From Oscillospiraceae bacterium (GTDB lineage: Bacteria; Bacillota; Clostridia; Oscillospirales; Acutalibacteraceae), in assembly GCA_022650485.1 (NCBI GenBank), contig JALCPP010000002.1, positions 62,001 to 126,000 of the forward strand: 64,000 nucleotides of DNA, written 5' to 3'. Positions 27,019 through 34,312 of this stretch are shown here, piece by piece (within the stretch, counting starts at the first letter, position 1; every line of letters begins with the position of its first letter). Position numbers and translations under genes: made by a program. The notes under the pieces are model-generated. The model did no database searches. It had not been told where the DNA came from and worked only from the letters and a program-made list of their open reading frames with translations.

Positions 27019-27270
27019 TTAGCAGGTAAACGTAGGTGCCATCGGGGTTTGCGGGTTGTCCTCTGCTTGTAGCGTAGAATTTTCAGCGGTTTCGGAAAAT
27101 GCGAGTGGTTCTACCGGACTTGATTTGATAAAGAAGCCCGATGCCACATCACCTGTTTCTACCTGTGCCGACACATCAAGGTGTGCATAAGTATCTGCTG
27201 TAGTGCTGAACGTGGAATGCCCCAGCCAGATTTCACGGATAAAAGTTGCGTAACTGCCAATGTCATCCGG
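27019..27270 (-). pseudogene. Tyrosine recombinase (integrase) 3' remnant
   Basis: The minus strand reads SYATFIREIWLGHSTFSTTA, then DTYAHLDVSAQVETG. This is the end of a phage-type integrase: the WLGHS motif, and the catalytic tyrosine in DTYAHLD. The N-terminal domains and most catalytic residues are missing, and the upstream part of the frame does not look like an integrase. Lying 150 bases from a tRNA gene, it marks a decayed integrated element. Confidence 0.75.
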
Positions 27271-27353
27271 ATATTGCCAAAGCTTGTACGCAAACAGCGA
27301 CTCTGTCAGGATCTTGCGGTAAGTACCCCAAACATACCCCGATTCATAAGGAG

Positions 27354-27408
27354 TTGACAAAGCGCAACCTATTGCATATAATTAATGCAATAGGTTGCGC
27401 TTTGTCAA
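27354..27408 (+). promoter_or_regulatory. Consensus promoter inside a perfect 24-bp inverted repeat (MarR operator)
   Basis: The left arm 27354-27377 and right arm 27385-27408 are exact inverted repeats of 24 bases around ATAATTA. The left arm contains TTGACA, a 17-base spacer and TATAAT, a perfect sigma-A promoter. Each arm holds GCAACCTATTGC or its reverse, itself a near-palindrome of the GCAA-n4-TTGC type that MarR dimers bind. The regulator gene begins 16 bases after it, so autorepression is likely. The opposite strand carries TTGACA-17-TTAATT, a weaker divergent promoter. Confidence 0.8.
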
Positions 27409-27423
27409 CGGAAGGAGTATTAG

Positions 27424-27879
27424 ATGAAAATACCGGAAAATAAACAATATGTCATATTTGGCGGCGCTTTTGTGCTGGCAAATAAATTACAGCTGGTGGC
27501 CGACAAAAAGACACACGGGCTTTCCACAAAGCAGTGGTTTTTACTGCGCAATTTAAGCGATTTGCCCGACGACCCACTACCCACCATCACCATACTGGCA
27601 AGAGAAACCGACACCTCCCGGCAGAACGTGAGCAAGATGCTGGAGGTGCTGCAGCGGCAGGGCTATGTGGCACTGCAGGATAATACGGAGGACCATCGCA
27701 GCCAAAGCGTCGTGCTGACGGAGCCAGGAGCGCAGATGTTGCGGCAGGTAGCGCGGGAGGCGGTCCCATTTTTCACCGAACTGTTTTCCGGCATCAGCGA
27801 AGAGGAGTGCACAGTATCAGCTGGAGTGATCATAAAACTCATTAAAAATCTCTATAAAATGCAGGAGAAGATGGAATGA
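27424..27879 (+). CDS. MarR family transcriptional regulator
   Basis: 151 residues. A winged helix is seen in TITILARETDTSRQNVSKML (about 58-77) and the wing around DNTEDHRSQSVVLTEPG. First gene of a three-gene operon with an FMN-binding protein and a flavodoxin; all junctions overlap. GGAAGGAG precedes ATG 27424. The palindromic promoter immediately upstream is the probable binding site. The ligand is unknown; the neighbours suggest a redox or quinone-like signal. Confidence 0.88.
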   Translation: MKIPENKQYVIFGGAFVLANKLQLVADKKTHGLSTKQWFLLRNLSDLPDDPLPTITILARETDTSRQNVSKMLEVLQRQGYVALQDNTEDHRSQSVVLTEPGAQMLRQVAREAVPFFTELFSGISEEECTVSAGVIIKLIKNLYKMQEKME

Positions 27880-28265
27880 GGCGAAAGAAGAAAAAAACAA
27901 TCATAGCCATTGTCGCCGTCATTGTGCTGGGGCTTGCAGCCCTTGTGTTTTTTAATTTGCCTAAGCCGGTAACGGCATTCGATGCGTCATTTCATTTGGC
28001 ACAAATGGCGGATGGTACTTATCCGGGCAGCTGTGACAACGGCCTTGTAAAGGTTCAGGTGGAGGTAATCGTAAAAAACCATACCATTGTAGAAGTACGG
28101 CTGTTGAAGCATGATAACGGGTTGGGCAGCGCCGCAGAGGCCATTACCGGCACGGTCGTCCAGCGGCAAAGCGTAGAGGTCGATGCGATATCAGGTGCTA
28201 CAATGAGTTCAAAAACAATATTGAAAGCGGTTGAAAACGCTTTGTCGGAAGGCGATGTGAAATGA
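27876..28265 (+). CDS. Secreted or membrane-anchored FMN-binding domain protein
   Basis: 129 residues. An N-terminal basic stretch and hydrophobic helix (about 8-27) anchor it to the membrane, followed by an FMN-binding domain ending SGATMSSKTILKAVENAL. The SGAT[M/S]SS sequence fits the flavinylation motif where FMN is attached through a threonine, a reaction done by ApbE-type transferases (not seen here). Overlaps the marR stop and the flavodoxin start, so the three proteins are co-made. Probably moves electrons on the outer face of the membrane. Confidence 0.82.
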   Translation: MRRKKKKTIIAIVAVIVLGLAALVFFNLPKPVTAFDASFHLAQMADGTYPGSCDNGLVKVQVEVIVKNHTIVEVRLLKHDNGLGSAAEAITGTVVQRQSVEVDAISGATMSSKTILKAVENALSEGDVK

Positions 28266-28810
28266 ATACTGCTGTCATTTATAAAACAAAATACGGCTTT
28301 ACCGAAACATATGCCCGATGGATTGCGGAGGATTTAGGTGCGAATCTGCTAATTGCCGACAAAGTAAAGCCTGCCGATCTGCAAAACCACAGTACTCTTA
28401 TCTTTGGCGGGGGCTTGTACGCCGGTGGTGTCAGCGGGATTGCCACACTTACCAAAAATTTTGAAAGCATCAAGAACAAGGCGCTCTATCTATTCACGGT
28501 TGGCGCAGCAGATGTGACCGACCAAAAAAACATAGATTCCATTCGCGGCTCCCTGGGCCGTGTTCTCACGCCGCCGATGATGCAGGCAATCAAAATTTAT
28601 CATTTTCGGGGCGGGATGAAATACTCTAAGATGAGCCTTACCCATCGTGCCATGATGGGTCTAATGATAAAAATGGTTCGCAAAAAGCCCGAAAACGAGC
28701 TGCGTGCAGAGGACAAACTGATGCTGGAAACCTATGGCCAGGATATTGATTTTACAGATCGCCAAATGATTGTCCCCCTGCTCGAAGATATAAAAGCTCG
28801 CATGAAATGA
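28262..28810 (+). CDS. Flavodoxin-domain protein (HemG-like)
   Basis: 182 residues. YKTKYGFTETYARWIAEDL is the FMN phosphate loop, FGGGLYAGGVSG the second flavin loop. The C-terminal part (HFRGGMKYSKMSLTHRAMMG) fits a group of flavodoxins related to the menaquinone-dependent protoporphyrinogen oxidase HemG. It probably transfers electrons with the upstream FMN-binding protein; there is no haem gene nearby to support HemG itself. Confidence 0.82.
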   Translation: MNTAVIYKTKYGFTETYARWIAEDLGANLLIADKVKPADLQNHSTLIFGGGLYAGGVSGIATLTKNFESIKNKALYLFTVGAADVTDQKNIDSIRGSLGRVLTPPMMQAIKIYHFRGGMKYSKMSLTHRAMMGLMIKMVRKKPENELRAEDKLMLETYGQDIDFTDRQMIVPLLEDIKARMK

Positions 28811-28955
28811 AAATGAACGTTACCCTCATTTCTGTTTCCAAAGGCTGCATTCTACATTATCCGCAGTCTGCTGTTTCCGCTCTACCTGCGCGGCGCTCTG
28901 TTGGGTAAGGCCGGTCATTTCCACTTCAATCTGACTTCAATAAAAGGATATAAAA

Positions 28956-28988
28956 GTACCGCCTGTTTTTTCAAACAGACGGTATTTG
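28956..28988 (-). terminator. Terminator of the merR gene (possibly bidirectional)
   Basis: TACCGCCTGTTT and AAACAGACGGTA pair with one mismatch around TTTTC. On the minus strand a T-rich run follows. It could also end the flavodoxin transcript. Confidence 0.7.
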
Positions 28989-29002
28989 AATTTTAATGAT
29001 AC

Positions 29003-29821
29003 TTATTTCTTTTTGACAGGATAACAGACCTCGGTTACCCATTCGTCAGGGTTCTGCGTTTCATGAGGGCTGACATGGTCAATGTTAAAGGAAGGACCGT
29101 TAAAATTGTAGCCGTTATCCTGAACCCAATTTGCTACTGCCGTATTGACTTCATTAACTTTCTCGTATCCACCCTTGTAGGTGGCAGAAGCAATCAGAAC
29201 GGGCGGCTCGGTTTTAAACACCACATGCTCGGTATTCGGGTAACTGCCTTTTACGGACTTCTGCACTTCCACATCCACATTGCTTTCCTTGAACTCGCCG
29301 TCGTGGAAGATTGCCAGCGTGTAACAGGGGTTGCCGTCCTGCATGTTCAGTGGGGCGGTTTCTTTCATGAGAATATGCCAGAGCTTGCCCTCATAGTCAT
29401 ATGCGGGAATGATCTGCCGGACGCTGGCAACATAGCGTTCCGGCAGCGTTTTTAAGGTCACGTTGTAACTCATTGCGGTTTCATCCTTTCTCAGCCGCTT
29501 AATGGCTGTTTCAAGGAGCAGAAGACGGTGCGCGGTTTCCTCGGCCTCCGCTTTTACCTCAGCCTGCTTTACTTTCAGAAATTCTGACAGTTTTTGCGGG
29601 TTGCCATAGTTCTTCAGAATTTCCCCGATAGCGGACAGACCGAATCCCATATCCTTGAGAGAATTTATCTGTTCGGCCGTTGGCAGTTGATCCTCACCAT
29701 AATAACGATAGCCTGTAAACGAATCGGTGCTTTTGGGAATCAGCAGGCCGATCTCGTCATAATGCCGCAGCATTCGTATACTGATCCTTGACAGTTTAGA
29801 AAAATCACCTATTTTCAGCAT
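29003..29821 (-). CDS. MerR family regulator with GyrI-like effector domain
   Basis: 272 residues. Residues 1-70 are a MerR DNA-binding domain (MLKIGDFSKLSRISIRMLRHYDEIGLLIP), then a coiled coil (about 75-113), then a GyrI-like ligand-binding domain (YNVTLKTLPERYVASVRQ onward). This is the BmrR-type arrangement for multidrug sensing. It stands alone between intergenic regions. Its own promoter has the 19-base spacer that MerR proteins remodel, so it probably controls itself. Confidence 0.88.
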   Translation of the reverse strand: MLKIGDFSKLSRISIRMLRHYDEIGLLIPKSTDSFTGYRYYGEDQLPTAEQINSLKDMGFGLSAIGEILKNYGNPQKLSEFLKVKQAEVKAEAEETAHRLLLLETAIKRLRKDETAMSYNVTLKTLPERYVASVRQIIPAYDYEGKLWHILMKETAPLNMQDGNPCYTLAIFHDGEFKESNVDVEVQKSVKGSYPNTEHVVFKTEPPVLIASATYKGGYEKVNEVNTAVANWVQDNGYNFNGPSFNIDHVSPHETQNPDEWVTEVCYPVKKK

Positions 29822-29863
29822 GATTGATCCCTCACACGTGTGTGTCTTTTTGAGCTCATCTTT

Positions 29864-29894
29864 AGTATAGGGTATACCATAATGGGAGAGTCAA
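29864..29894 (-). promoter_or_regulatory. MerR-type promoter with 19-base spacer
   Basis: Minus strand TTGACT (29894-29889), a 19-base spacer containing the palindrome GGTATACC, and TATACT (29869-29864). A 19-base spacer is the hallmark of promoters activated by MerR proteins through DNA twisting. A CACACGTGTG palindrome at 29833-29842 lies in the leader. Confidence 0.75.
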
Positions 29895-29968
29895 GAGATA
29901 GAGTACAATAAAGTTTGCAATTTGTAGATGAGTAAAGGAAACCACCGGGAGCTTTGATAGAATGGATA

Positions 29969-30091
29969 GTTCAAGTTAACATTCAAAAGGTCTACTTTAT
30001 GCGTAATATTCTCGCAAAGGTTCCACACCGAAACATGTCCTTCGTCGCTTCCATCATATCTGCGGTACCGCTGAATTTTTGGTCTCTATAA
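29969..30091 (+). pseudogene. Mutator/IS256-like transposase scrap
   Basis: The plus strand reads VQVNIQKVYF then MRNILAKVPHRNMSFVASII. This resembles the middle of IS256-family transposases (CQVHFMRN, then LAKVPK). The frame ends after about 40 codons, and no terminal repeats or other parts are present. Only short similarity supports it. Confidence 0.4.
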
Positions 30092-30236
30092 TCAATTCAT
30101 TCAACAATTCGGGCGTAAATTTGCTTTGGCCCCAAATGGATTCCATTGTAACATTAAAAGCTTAATTGCCATATAGTGGTCATGATAGAAATTATCGATA
30201 ATAACTATTCATTCAAATTGGAAGGGGTAATGCTAT
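30092..30236. other. Intergenic region before the collagen-like gene
   Basis: AT-rich DNA. The pair AC (30151-30152, in TAACATT) and CATATAGTG (30170-30178) roughly fits the -35 and -10 of a late sporulation sigma factor, which would suit an exosporium protein, but the match is loose. A GGAAGGGG ribosome site lies at 30221-30228. Confidence 0.3.
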
Positions 30237-31154
30237 ATGAATATATATGACGATTCAAAATGTGTGCCGCCAAAATGCTATAGCTGCTATTGTCCGGGAC
30301 CTTCATGTATTCCAGGACCTCCGGGCCCCGTTGGTCCTCAAGGCCCTGCCGGCCCTGCTGGTCCCCAAGGCCCTGCCGGTGATACAGGCCCCGCTGGCCC
30401 CCAAGGCCCTGCTGGTGATACAGGCCCCGCTGGTCCCCAAGGCCCTGCCGGTGATACAGGCCCCGCTGGTCCCCAAGGCCCTGCCGGCGATACAGGTCCC
30501 GCTGGTCCCCAAGGCTCTGCCGGTGATACTGGCCCTGCTGGTCCTGCCGGCCCTGCTGGTGCTGCCGGCCCCGCTGGTGCAGCAGGCCCCGCTGGTGCAG
30601 CAGGCCCTGCTGGTGCTGCCGGTCCCGCTGGTCCCCAAGGTCCTGCAGGCCCCGCTGGCCCCCAAGGCCCTGCCGGTACTTCAGCATGTTCAGCATCCGG
30701 CGAATTAGTTAAAAATGGTGGATTTGGATACTATGACAGTAATGTTCCTGACGATTGGGAAACCCCTGACGCCAGTTTAATCACAAAGAGAACTGATGCG
30801 GGCAATGTTCACTCTGGTGATGTTTCAGTGGAACTAGCTGATGGAGGAAGATTATCTCAGAGGATATATGATGTTGTTCCTGGATGCTCGTATGAATTTT
30901 CATTCTTTGCAAAATCAAATGGTACCAACACTGGCTTTTATACAGAAGTTACTTTTGTAACTGCAACCGGTAATGTTATCGGGACAGAAATTTACCTTGA
31001 CCCCGGATTTCTTGTGCCCTCTGACATTTTTTCATATTATAGAAGAATTACTACAAAAGCACCAATTAATACCGGCTATATAAATGTTGTCCTGAATGCA
31101 GATGCGGATACCGGAGGGGTTATTTTCGACAATGTTTCACTAAGCATACAGTAA
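30237..31154 (+). CDS. Collagen-like triple-helix protein with C-terminal jelly-roll-type domain
   Basis: 305 residues. A short cysteine-rich head ([18 protein letters not shown]) is followed by about 40 uninterrupted Gly-X-Y triplets (residues about 27-150) built from [12 protein letters not shown] and GPAGAA units, then a 155-residue globular domain ([20 protein letters not shown] to the C-terminus) of the kind found in surface proteins with carbohydrate-binding-like folds. Proteins of this layout occur in spore coats and exosporia (BclA type). There is no signal peptide. The coding DNA is a tandem repeat of about 36 bases and looks prone to expansion and contraction. It stands alone in the accessory stretch. 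Confidence 0.85.
   Translation: MNIYDDSKCVPPKCYSCYCPGPSCIPGPPGPVGPQGPAGPAGPQGPAGDTGPAGPQGPAGDTGPAGPQGPAGDTGPAGPQGPAGDTGPAGPQGSAGDTGPAGPAGPAGAAGPAGAAGPAGAAGPAGAAGPAGPQGPAGPAGPQGPAGTSACSASGELVKNGGFGYYDSNVPDDWETPDASLITKRTDAGNVHSGDVSVELADGGRLSQRIYDVVPGCSYEFSFFAKSNGTNTGFYTEVTFVTATGNVIGTEIYLDPGFLVPSDIFSYYRRITTKAPINTGYINVVLNADADTGGVIFDNVSLSIQ
30330..30680 (+). repeat. Tandem repeat coding for Gly-X-Y triplets
   Basis: Units such as GGCCCCGCTGGTCCCCAAGG recur with a 36-base period in the first half and as 9- to 18-base GCTGGT/GCAGCAGG units in the second. Copies differ mainly at third codon positions. Confidence 0.85.
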
Positions 31155-31243
31155 ATACTCCATTTCTTCTTCCAGAATATCAATTGCCGTGGAAAACTGC
31201 TTTTCACACAGCGTTGTAGATGGGAATGCAGCAGGGACGGTCA

Positions 31244-31289
31244 GGGAAATAGTTACCCCCCGGCACAGCCGGGGGGATAACTATTTCCC
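31244..31289. terminator. Long bidirectional hairpin
   Basis: GGGAAATAGTTA plus CCCCCCGGC (31244-31264) pairs with GCCGGGGGG and TAACTATTTCCC (31268-31289), 21 base pairs with one bulged A and a three-base loop. It lies between convergent genes; the T-tracts are weak. Confidence 0.7.
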
Positions 31290-31478
31290 TTTGTGAGTTT
31301 TCAATTTATCCTCAATGGGAATAATGACATTTTCATAACGCTTGATTTTTGTGTTCAGTCTTTCAAGCGTGTTTTGCATTTCTTCAATACGCTCTTTTAA
31401 TAGATCGCGCTGTTTTATGAGGAGTTCTTTCCGAGCCTGGATGGTTGCGTTACTCGTTTGGAACAGCCTGACATATTC
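31281..31478 (-). pseudogene. MerR-family regulator, C-terminal fragment
   Basis: About 65 residues, EYVRLFQTSNATIQARKELL then a coiled coil (LLKERIEEMQNTLERLNTKI) and a stop. This is the dimerisation helix of MerR regulators. No DNA-binding domain precedes it; the frame instead continues into a flavin-reductase fragment, so two genes have been joined. Confidence 0.7.
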
Positions 31479-31712
31479 AATAAGCGTTTTCATCTGCGCA
31501 TCCATCGTATAAAAATAAACCGGTGTTGCCATGACGATAATATCGGCCTGAACCATTTTGTCAAGCACAACGGCCATATCGTCCTTATAAACACATTAGT
31601 GGGTCTGATTACATACCCCACAGCCGGTGCAGTAACCAATCTTTTTATCACGCAGAAAGACTTTCTCAACAAGATGTCCCGCTTCCTGTGCTCCACGCAT
31701 AAACTCCTCGCA
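31479..31712 (-). pseudogene. NAD(P)H-dependent FMN reductase-like fragment with in-frame stop
   Basis: The minus strand reads GCEEFMRGAQEAGHLVEKVF, then KKIGYCTGCGVCNQTH, a TAA (31596-31598), then CVYKDDMAVVLDKMVQADII and ATPVYFYTMDAQMKT. The CxxCxxxC and the ATPVYF-YTMDAQMK blocks are typical of iron-sulfur flavoproteins of this family. Both ends are missing. Confidence 0.7.
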
Positions 31713-31876
31713 TCCAGAATATCGCAGGGAGCGATGGCCTTGAACCCATGTTCGTCAAAGGTTTTCCAATGCTTTTCCACCGTGTTCCTTCTGCCGGGAT
31801 AGGCCGTATTGCACTCCACGATGGTCCCATTCAGTTTAGTAACCAGATCTTTGATCAAATTGGGATTTAAAAAGTT
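31710..31876 (-). pseudogene. DUF362 iron-sulfur protein, internal fragment
   Basis: The minus strand reads NFLNPNLIKDLVTKLNGTIV and ECNTAYPGRRNTVEKHW, close to the N-terminal part of DUF362 (COG2768-type) proteins. It ends at CDILDA, where the sequence changes frame into the flavin-reductase fragment. Confidence 0.65.
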
Positions 31877-32006
31877 CCCCGCCAATCAGATTTTCTATGC
31901 TATTGGCTGTAATTTCGGTATTGCCAACAGGCAAGTTGACTATATTTCCGCTGACATAATTGTTTCCCACGCGGGAAAAGTAGGCGATCAATACGTTTCG
32001 TTTCAT
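31866..32006 (-). pseudogene. Flavodoxin 5' fragment
   Basis: From ATG 32006 (behind GGAAGAACA) the minus strand reads MKRNVLIAYFSRVGNNYVSG, then NIVNLPVGNTEITANSIENL and GGELFK, the first 47 residues of a flavodoxin. It then fuses out of frame to the DUF362 fragment and stops at 31859 or nearby. A MerR-type promoter drives it. Confidence 0.72.
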
Positions 32007-32111
32007 ACTTGTTCTTCCTGCTATGGTGGATTTTGGTCACTGCCAGCTGAAATTACAAAATCAGCTGCGATTTGTTAAAAGCATGTGTTTTCCACTTTGA
32101 CGCAGTTGGGC

Positions 32112-32150
32112 GTATGCTTAGCATACATCTTGGAGTTAACTCCAAGTCAA
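32112..32150 (-). promoter_or_regulatory. MerR-type promoter with 18-bp perfect palindrome
   Basis: Minus strand TTGACT (32150-32145), a 19-base spacer, TATGCT (32125-32120). The palindrome CTTGGAGTTAACTCCAAG (32129-32146) fills the spacer, and GTATGC/GCATAC (32112-32126) flanks the -10. It matches promoters activated by MerR regulators, and faces the flavodoxin remnant. Confidence 0.78.
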
Positions 32151-32184
32151 GGGCCTTTTAATGATTTTTGTAAAATAATTGAAA

Positions 32185-32218
32185 TTAAGTATGTAAATAT
32201 TTATATTTACATACTTAA
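32185..32218. repeat. 15-bp AT-rich inverted repeat
   Basis: TTAAGTATGTAAATA (32185-32199) and TATTTACATACTTAA (32204-32218) are exact inverted repeats around TTTA. With no G/C core it is more likely an operator or leftover element end than a terminator. The flanking region 32007-32270 holds no gene I can recognise. Confidence 0.5.
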
Positions 32219-32270
32219 CATGAAAACCGCTTATAGTAGAAAACTGAAGAAATCTATAGCGAATATACAA

Positions 32271-32295
32271 AGAGCCGCCTTTTTCAGGCGGCTCT
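32271..32295 (-). terminator. Terminator of the methyltransferase-FmdE-ABC operon
   Basis: AGAGCCGCC and GGCGGCTCT pair perfectly around seven bases; on the minus strand TTTGTATATTC follows. Confidence 0.75.
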
Positions 32296-32387
32296 CTGGT
32301 GCAATTATGGGAACATGTCTTATAATCAAATTATATGGCGGAAATCGGATTTTATGAGTTGTGCTTAGACTGTGCCGCAGAAAATAA

Positions 32388-33239
32388 TCAGAGCGAAAGG
32401 CTGGAATGAGCTCTGACCAGTTCTTGACTGCGGGCAGCATTCTTTTTTTCAGGCAGCGGTTCTTTGTCTGGCTGCAAAGCCTGCTGTTCCGGAAGGGGAA
32501 CAACAACGGATACCCCCCGTACGGATTCGACCGCCACCGGAATTCCATAGACACTGCCGATAATTTCAGGAGTCATAATTTTTTGGTCTCCATAAGCGTA
32601 AATACCGCCGTCTTTGACAAACAGAAAACGATTGCAGTATTTCAGCGCAAGGTTTAAGTCGTGAATAACGATGATTACGCTGATCTGTTCCTGCTCGGCG
32701 ACTTCTCGCACTGCGGCAAGCACTTCATATTGATTACGCAGATCCAGGTTGCTTGTCGGTTCGTCCAGCAGCAGAATGCGCGGCTGCTGGACTAATGCTC
32801 TGGCCAGCATGACCTTCTGCATTTCTCCGCCGGAAAGTTCATCTACATAGCGCAGAGAAAATTCTTCCAGGCCCATCCGCCGGATGACCGATTCTGTAAT
32901 TTGTAAATCTTTCTGACTGGGTTCCATTTTAATATGGGGCTTTCGACCCAGCAGAACGGAGTCGAATACGGTAAAACGTCCGCCTGCATTTTTTTGTGCC
33001 ACATACGCCATGCGTTTGGCGACTTCATTTCGTTTGAGTCTGTATACATCGGCCCCATCAATGAGAACGGCGCCGCTTTGCGGGCTTAAAATGTGATTCA
33101 GGCATTGAATCAGCGTGCTTTTCCCGGCTCCGTTATTGCCCAGAATGGCAATGCACTGCCCCTCTTTGGCATCAAACTCTATTTTGCGGAGCACGGCGTG
33201 GCAGCCATAAGAGAAATTCAGGTCTTTTACTTTCATCAT
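32388..33239 (-). CDS. ABC transporter ATP-binding protein (FecE/BtuD type)
   Basis: 283 residues. Walker A GNNGAGKST, Q-loop AYVAQ, signature LSGGE, Walker B ILLLDEPTS and switch histidine IVIHDLN are all present. A 35-residue C-terminal tail rich in P, Q and E is unusual. Last gene of the operon; its ATG overlaps the permease stop. It powers uptake of a metal chelate or corrinoid-, haem- or oxyanion-type substrate. Confidence 0.92.
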   Translation of the reverse strand: MMKVKDLNFSYGCHAVLRKIEFDAKEGQCIAILGNNGAGKSTLIQCLNHILSPQSGAVLIDGADVYRLKRNEVAKRMAYVAQKNAGGRFTVFDSVLLGRKPHIKMEPSQKDLQITESVIRRMGLEEFSLRYVDELSGGEMQKVMLARALVQQPRILLLDEPTSNLDLRNQYEVLAAVREVAEQEQISVIIVIHDLNLALKYCNRFLFVKDGGIYAYGDQKIMTPEIIGSVYGIPVAVESVRGVSVVVPLPEQQALQPDKEPLPEKKNAARSQELVRAHSSLSL

Positions 33240-34312
33240 CTGCGGCCCACTCCTTTAAAAATCAGGTATAGAAATAACGGTGCTCCCAAAAACGAGGTGA
33301 TGGCTCCAATCGGCAGCACAACAGGGGAAACAACCAGCCGCGCGACGATATCGCTGAACAGCAGCATCAGGGCACCCATCAGAGCGGATGCTGGAAGCAG
33401 GAACCGATAATCACCCCCAATGATGCGGCGCATCACATGGGGGGAGATCAACCCGACAAAATTGACGATTCCAACAAAGGATACAATGATTGCCGCGGTG
33501 AACGAGCAGATGACCATACCGGTCAGCCGCATCGCGTTAACATTGACGCCCAGCCCTTTGGCACTGCTTTCTCCGCTTTCCAGTGCATTGTAATTCCACC
33601 GGTTTAACAGAAAATAGATGAAAGAGAGAGCGGTTACACCCGCCATGATCCAGATTTGTTTTACAGAAGTGCGTCCCATATCGCCGAAGGTCCAGAATAC
33701 GACGGCGGAAAGGCTGACATCATCTGCAAAATACTGGATGATTGCGGTTCCGCCGCTGAACAGTGCGCTTAAAGCAACGCCGGACAGAATCATGGTTTCC
33801 GGCGAAATTTCTTTAAATCTGGAAAGTCCTAAAACAACAAAGGTGGATAACAGGGAAAACGCGAAGGCACACGCAGAAACAAGGTAGGGATTTGTCACCG
33901 TCACGCCTTCTGCAGTGTGAAACTGAACGCCGGCACCCAGCACGACTATGGCAAAGGCGGCACCGAAAGCGGCGCCTTGTGATACGCCGATTGTCGAAGC
34001 GGACGCAAGCGGGTTTCGCAGGATGCTCTGCATGGCGCATCCGGTGACCGCCAGCCCGATTCCGGCGACAATCGCCGTCACGGTTCGGGGCAGTCGAAGC
34101 CCGAAAATAACGGTCTGATTGACTTTTGTTCCCTTACCGGCTAAAGTACGAAAGACGTCTGTTGGGGTCAGACCGGCCGAACCGGCGATCACCGCGACCA
34201 AAGCCGCTGCCGCTGTCAGCAGGACAAACAGGAGAAGAATCATGATTTTAAACCGGATGTAATCACGATAGGATTTTATTTTTGGGGCTGAATTCTGCAT
34301 GGGTATTCTCAC
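33236..34312 (-). CDS. FecCD-type ABC transporter permease
   Basis: 358 residues, about nine or ten transmembrane helices, with the family blocks LRLPRTVTAIVAGIGLAVTG, NPLASASTIGVSQGAAFGA and NFVGLISPHVMRRIIGGDYR. The family brings in siderophores, haem, B12 and in some species molybdate. Overlaps its neighbours at both ends (stop/start ATGA-type junctions). Confidence 0.93.
   Translation of the reverse strand: MRIPMQNSAPKIKSYRDYIRFKIMILLLFVLLTAAAALVAVIAGSAGLTPTDVFRTLAGKGTKVNQTVIFGLRLPRTVTAIVAGIGLAVTGCAMQSILRNPLASASTIGVSQGAAFGAAFAIVVLGAGVQFHTAEGVTVTNPYLVSACAFAFSLLSTFVVLGLSRFKEISPETMILSGVALSALFSGGTAIIQYFADDVSLSAVVFWTFGDMGRTSVKQIWIMAGVTALSFIYFLLNRWNYNALESGESSAKGLGVNVNAMRLTGMVICSFTAAIIVSFVGIVNFVGLISPHVMRRIIGGDYRFLLPASALMGALMLLFSDIVARLVVSPVVLPIGAITSFLGAPLFLYLIFKGVGRR

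Noticed and set aside
28811-28955. Possible minus-strand gene end between the flavodoxin and merR terminator
   Set aside because: A 30-codon open stretch with no family match; not enough to separate from chance.
30205-30696. Antisense open frame across the collagen repeat
   Set aside because: Low-complexity reflection of the Gly-X-Y repeat.
31155-31240. Minus-strand coding-like fragment (about 30 codons ending near 31150)
   Set aside because: The frame is open and reads as plausible protein but resembles no family I know and has no start; too short to call.
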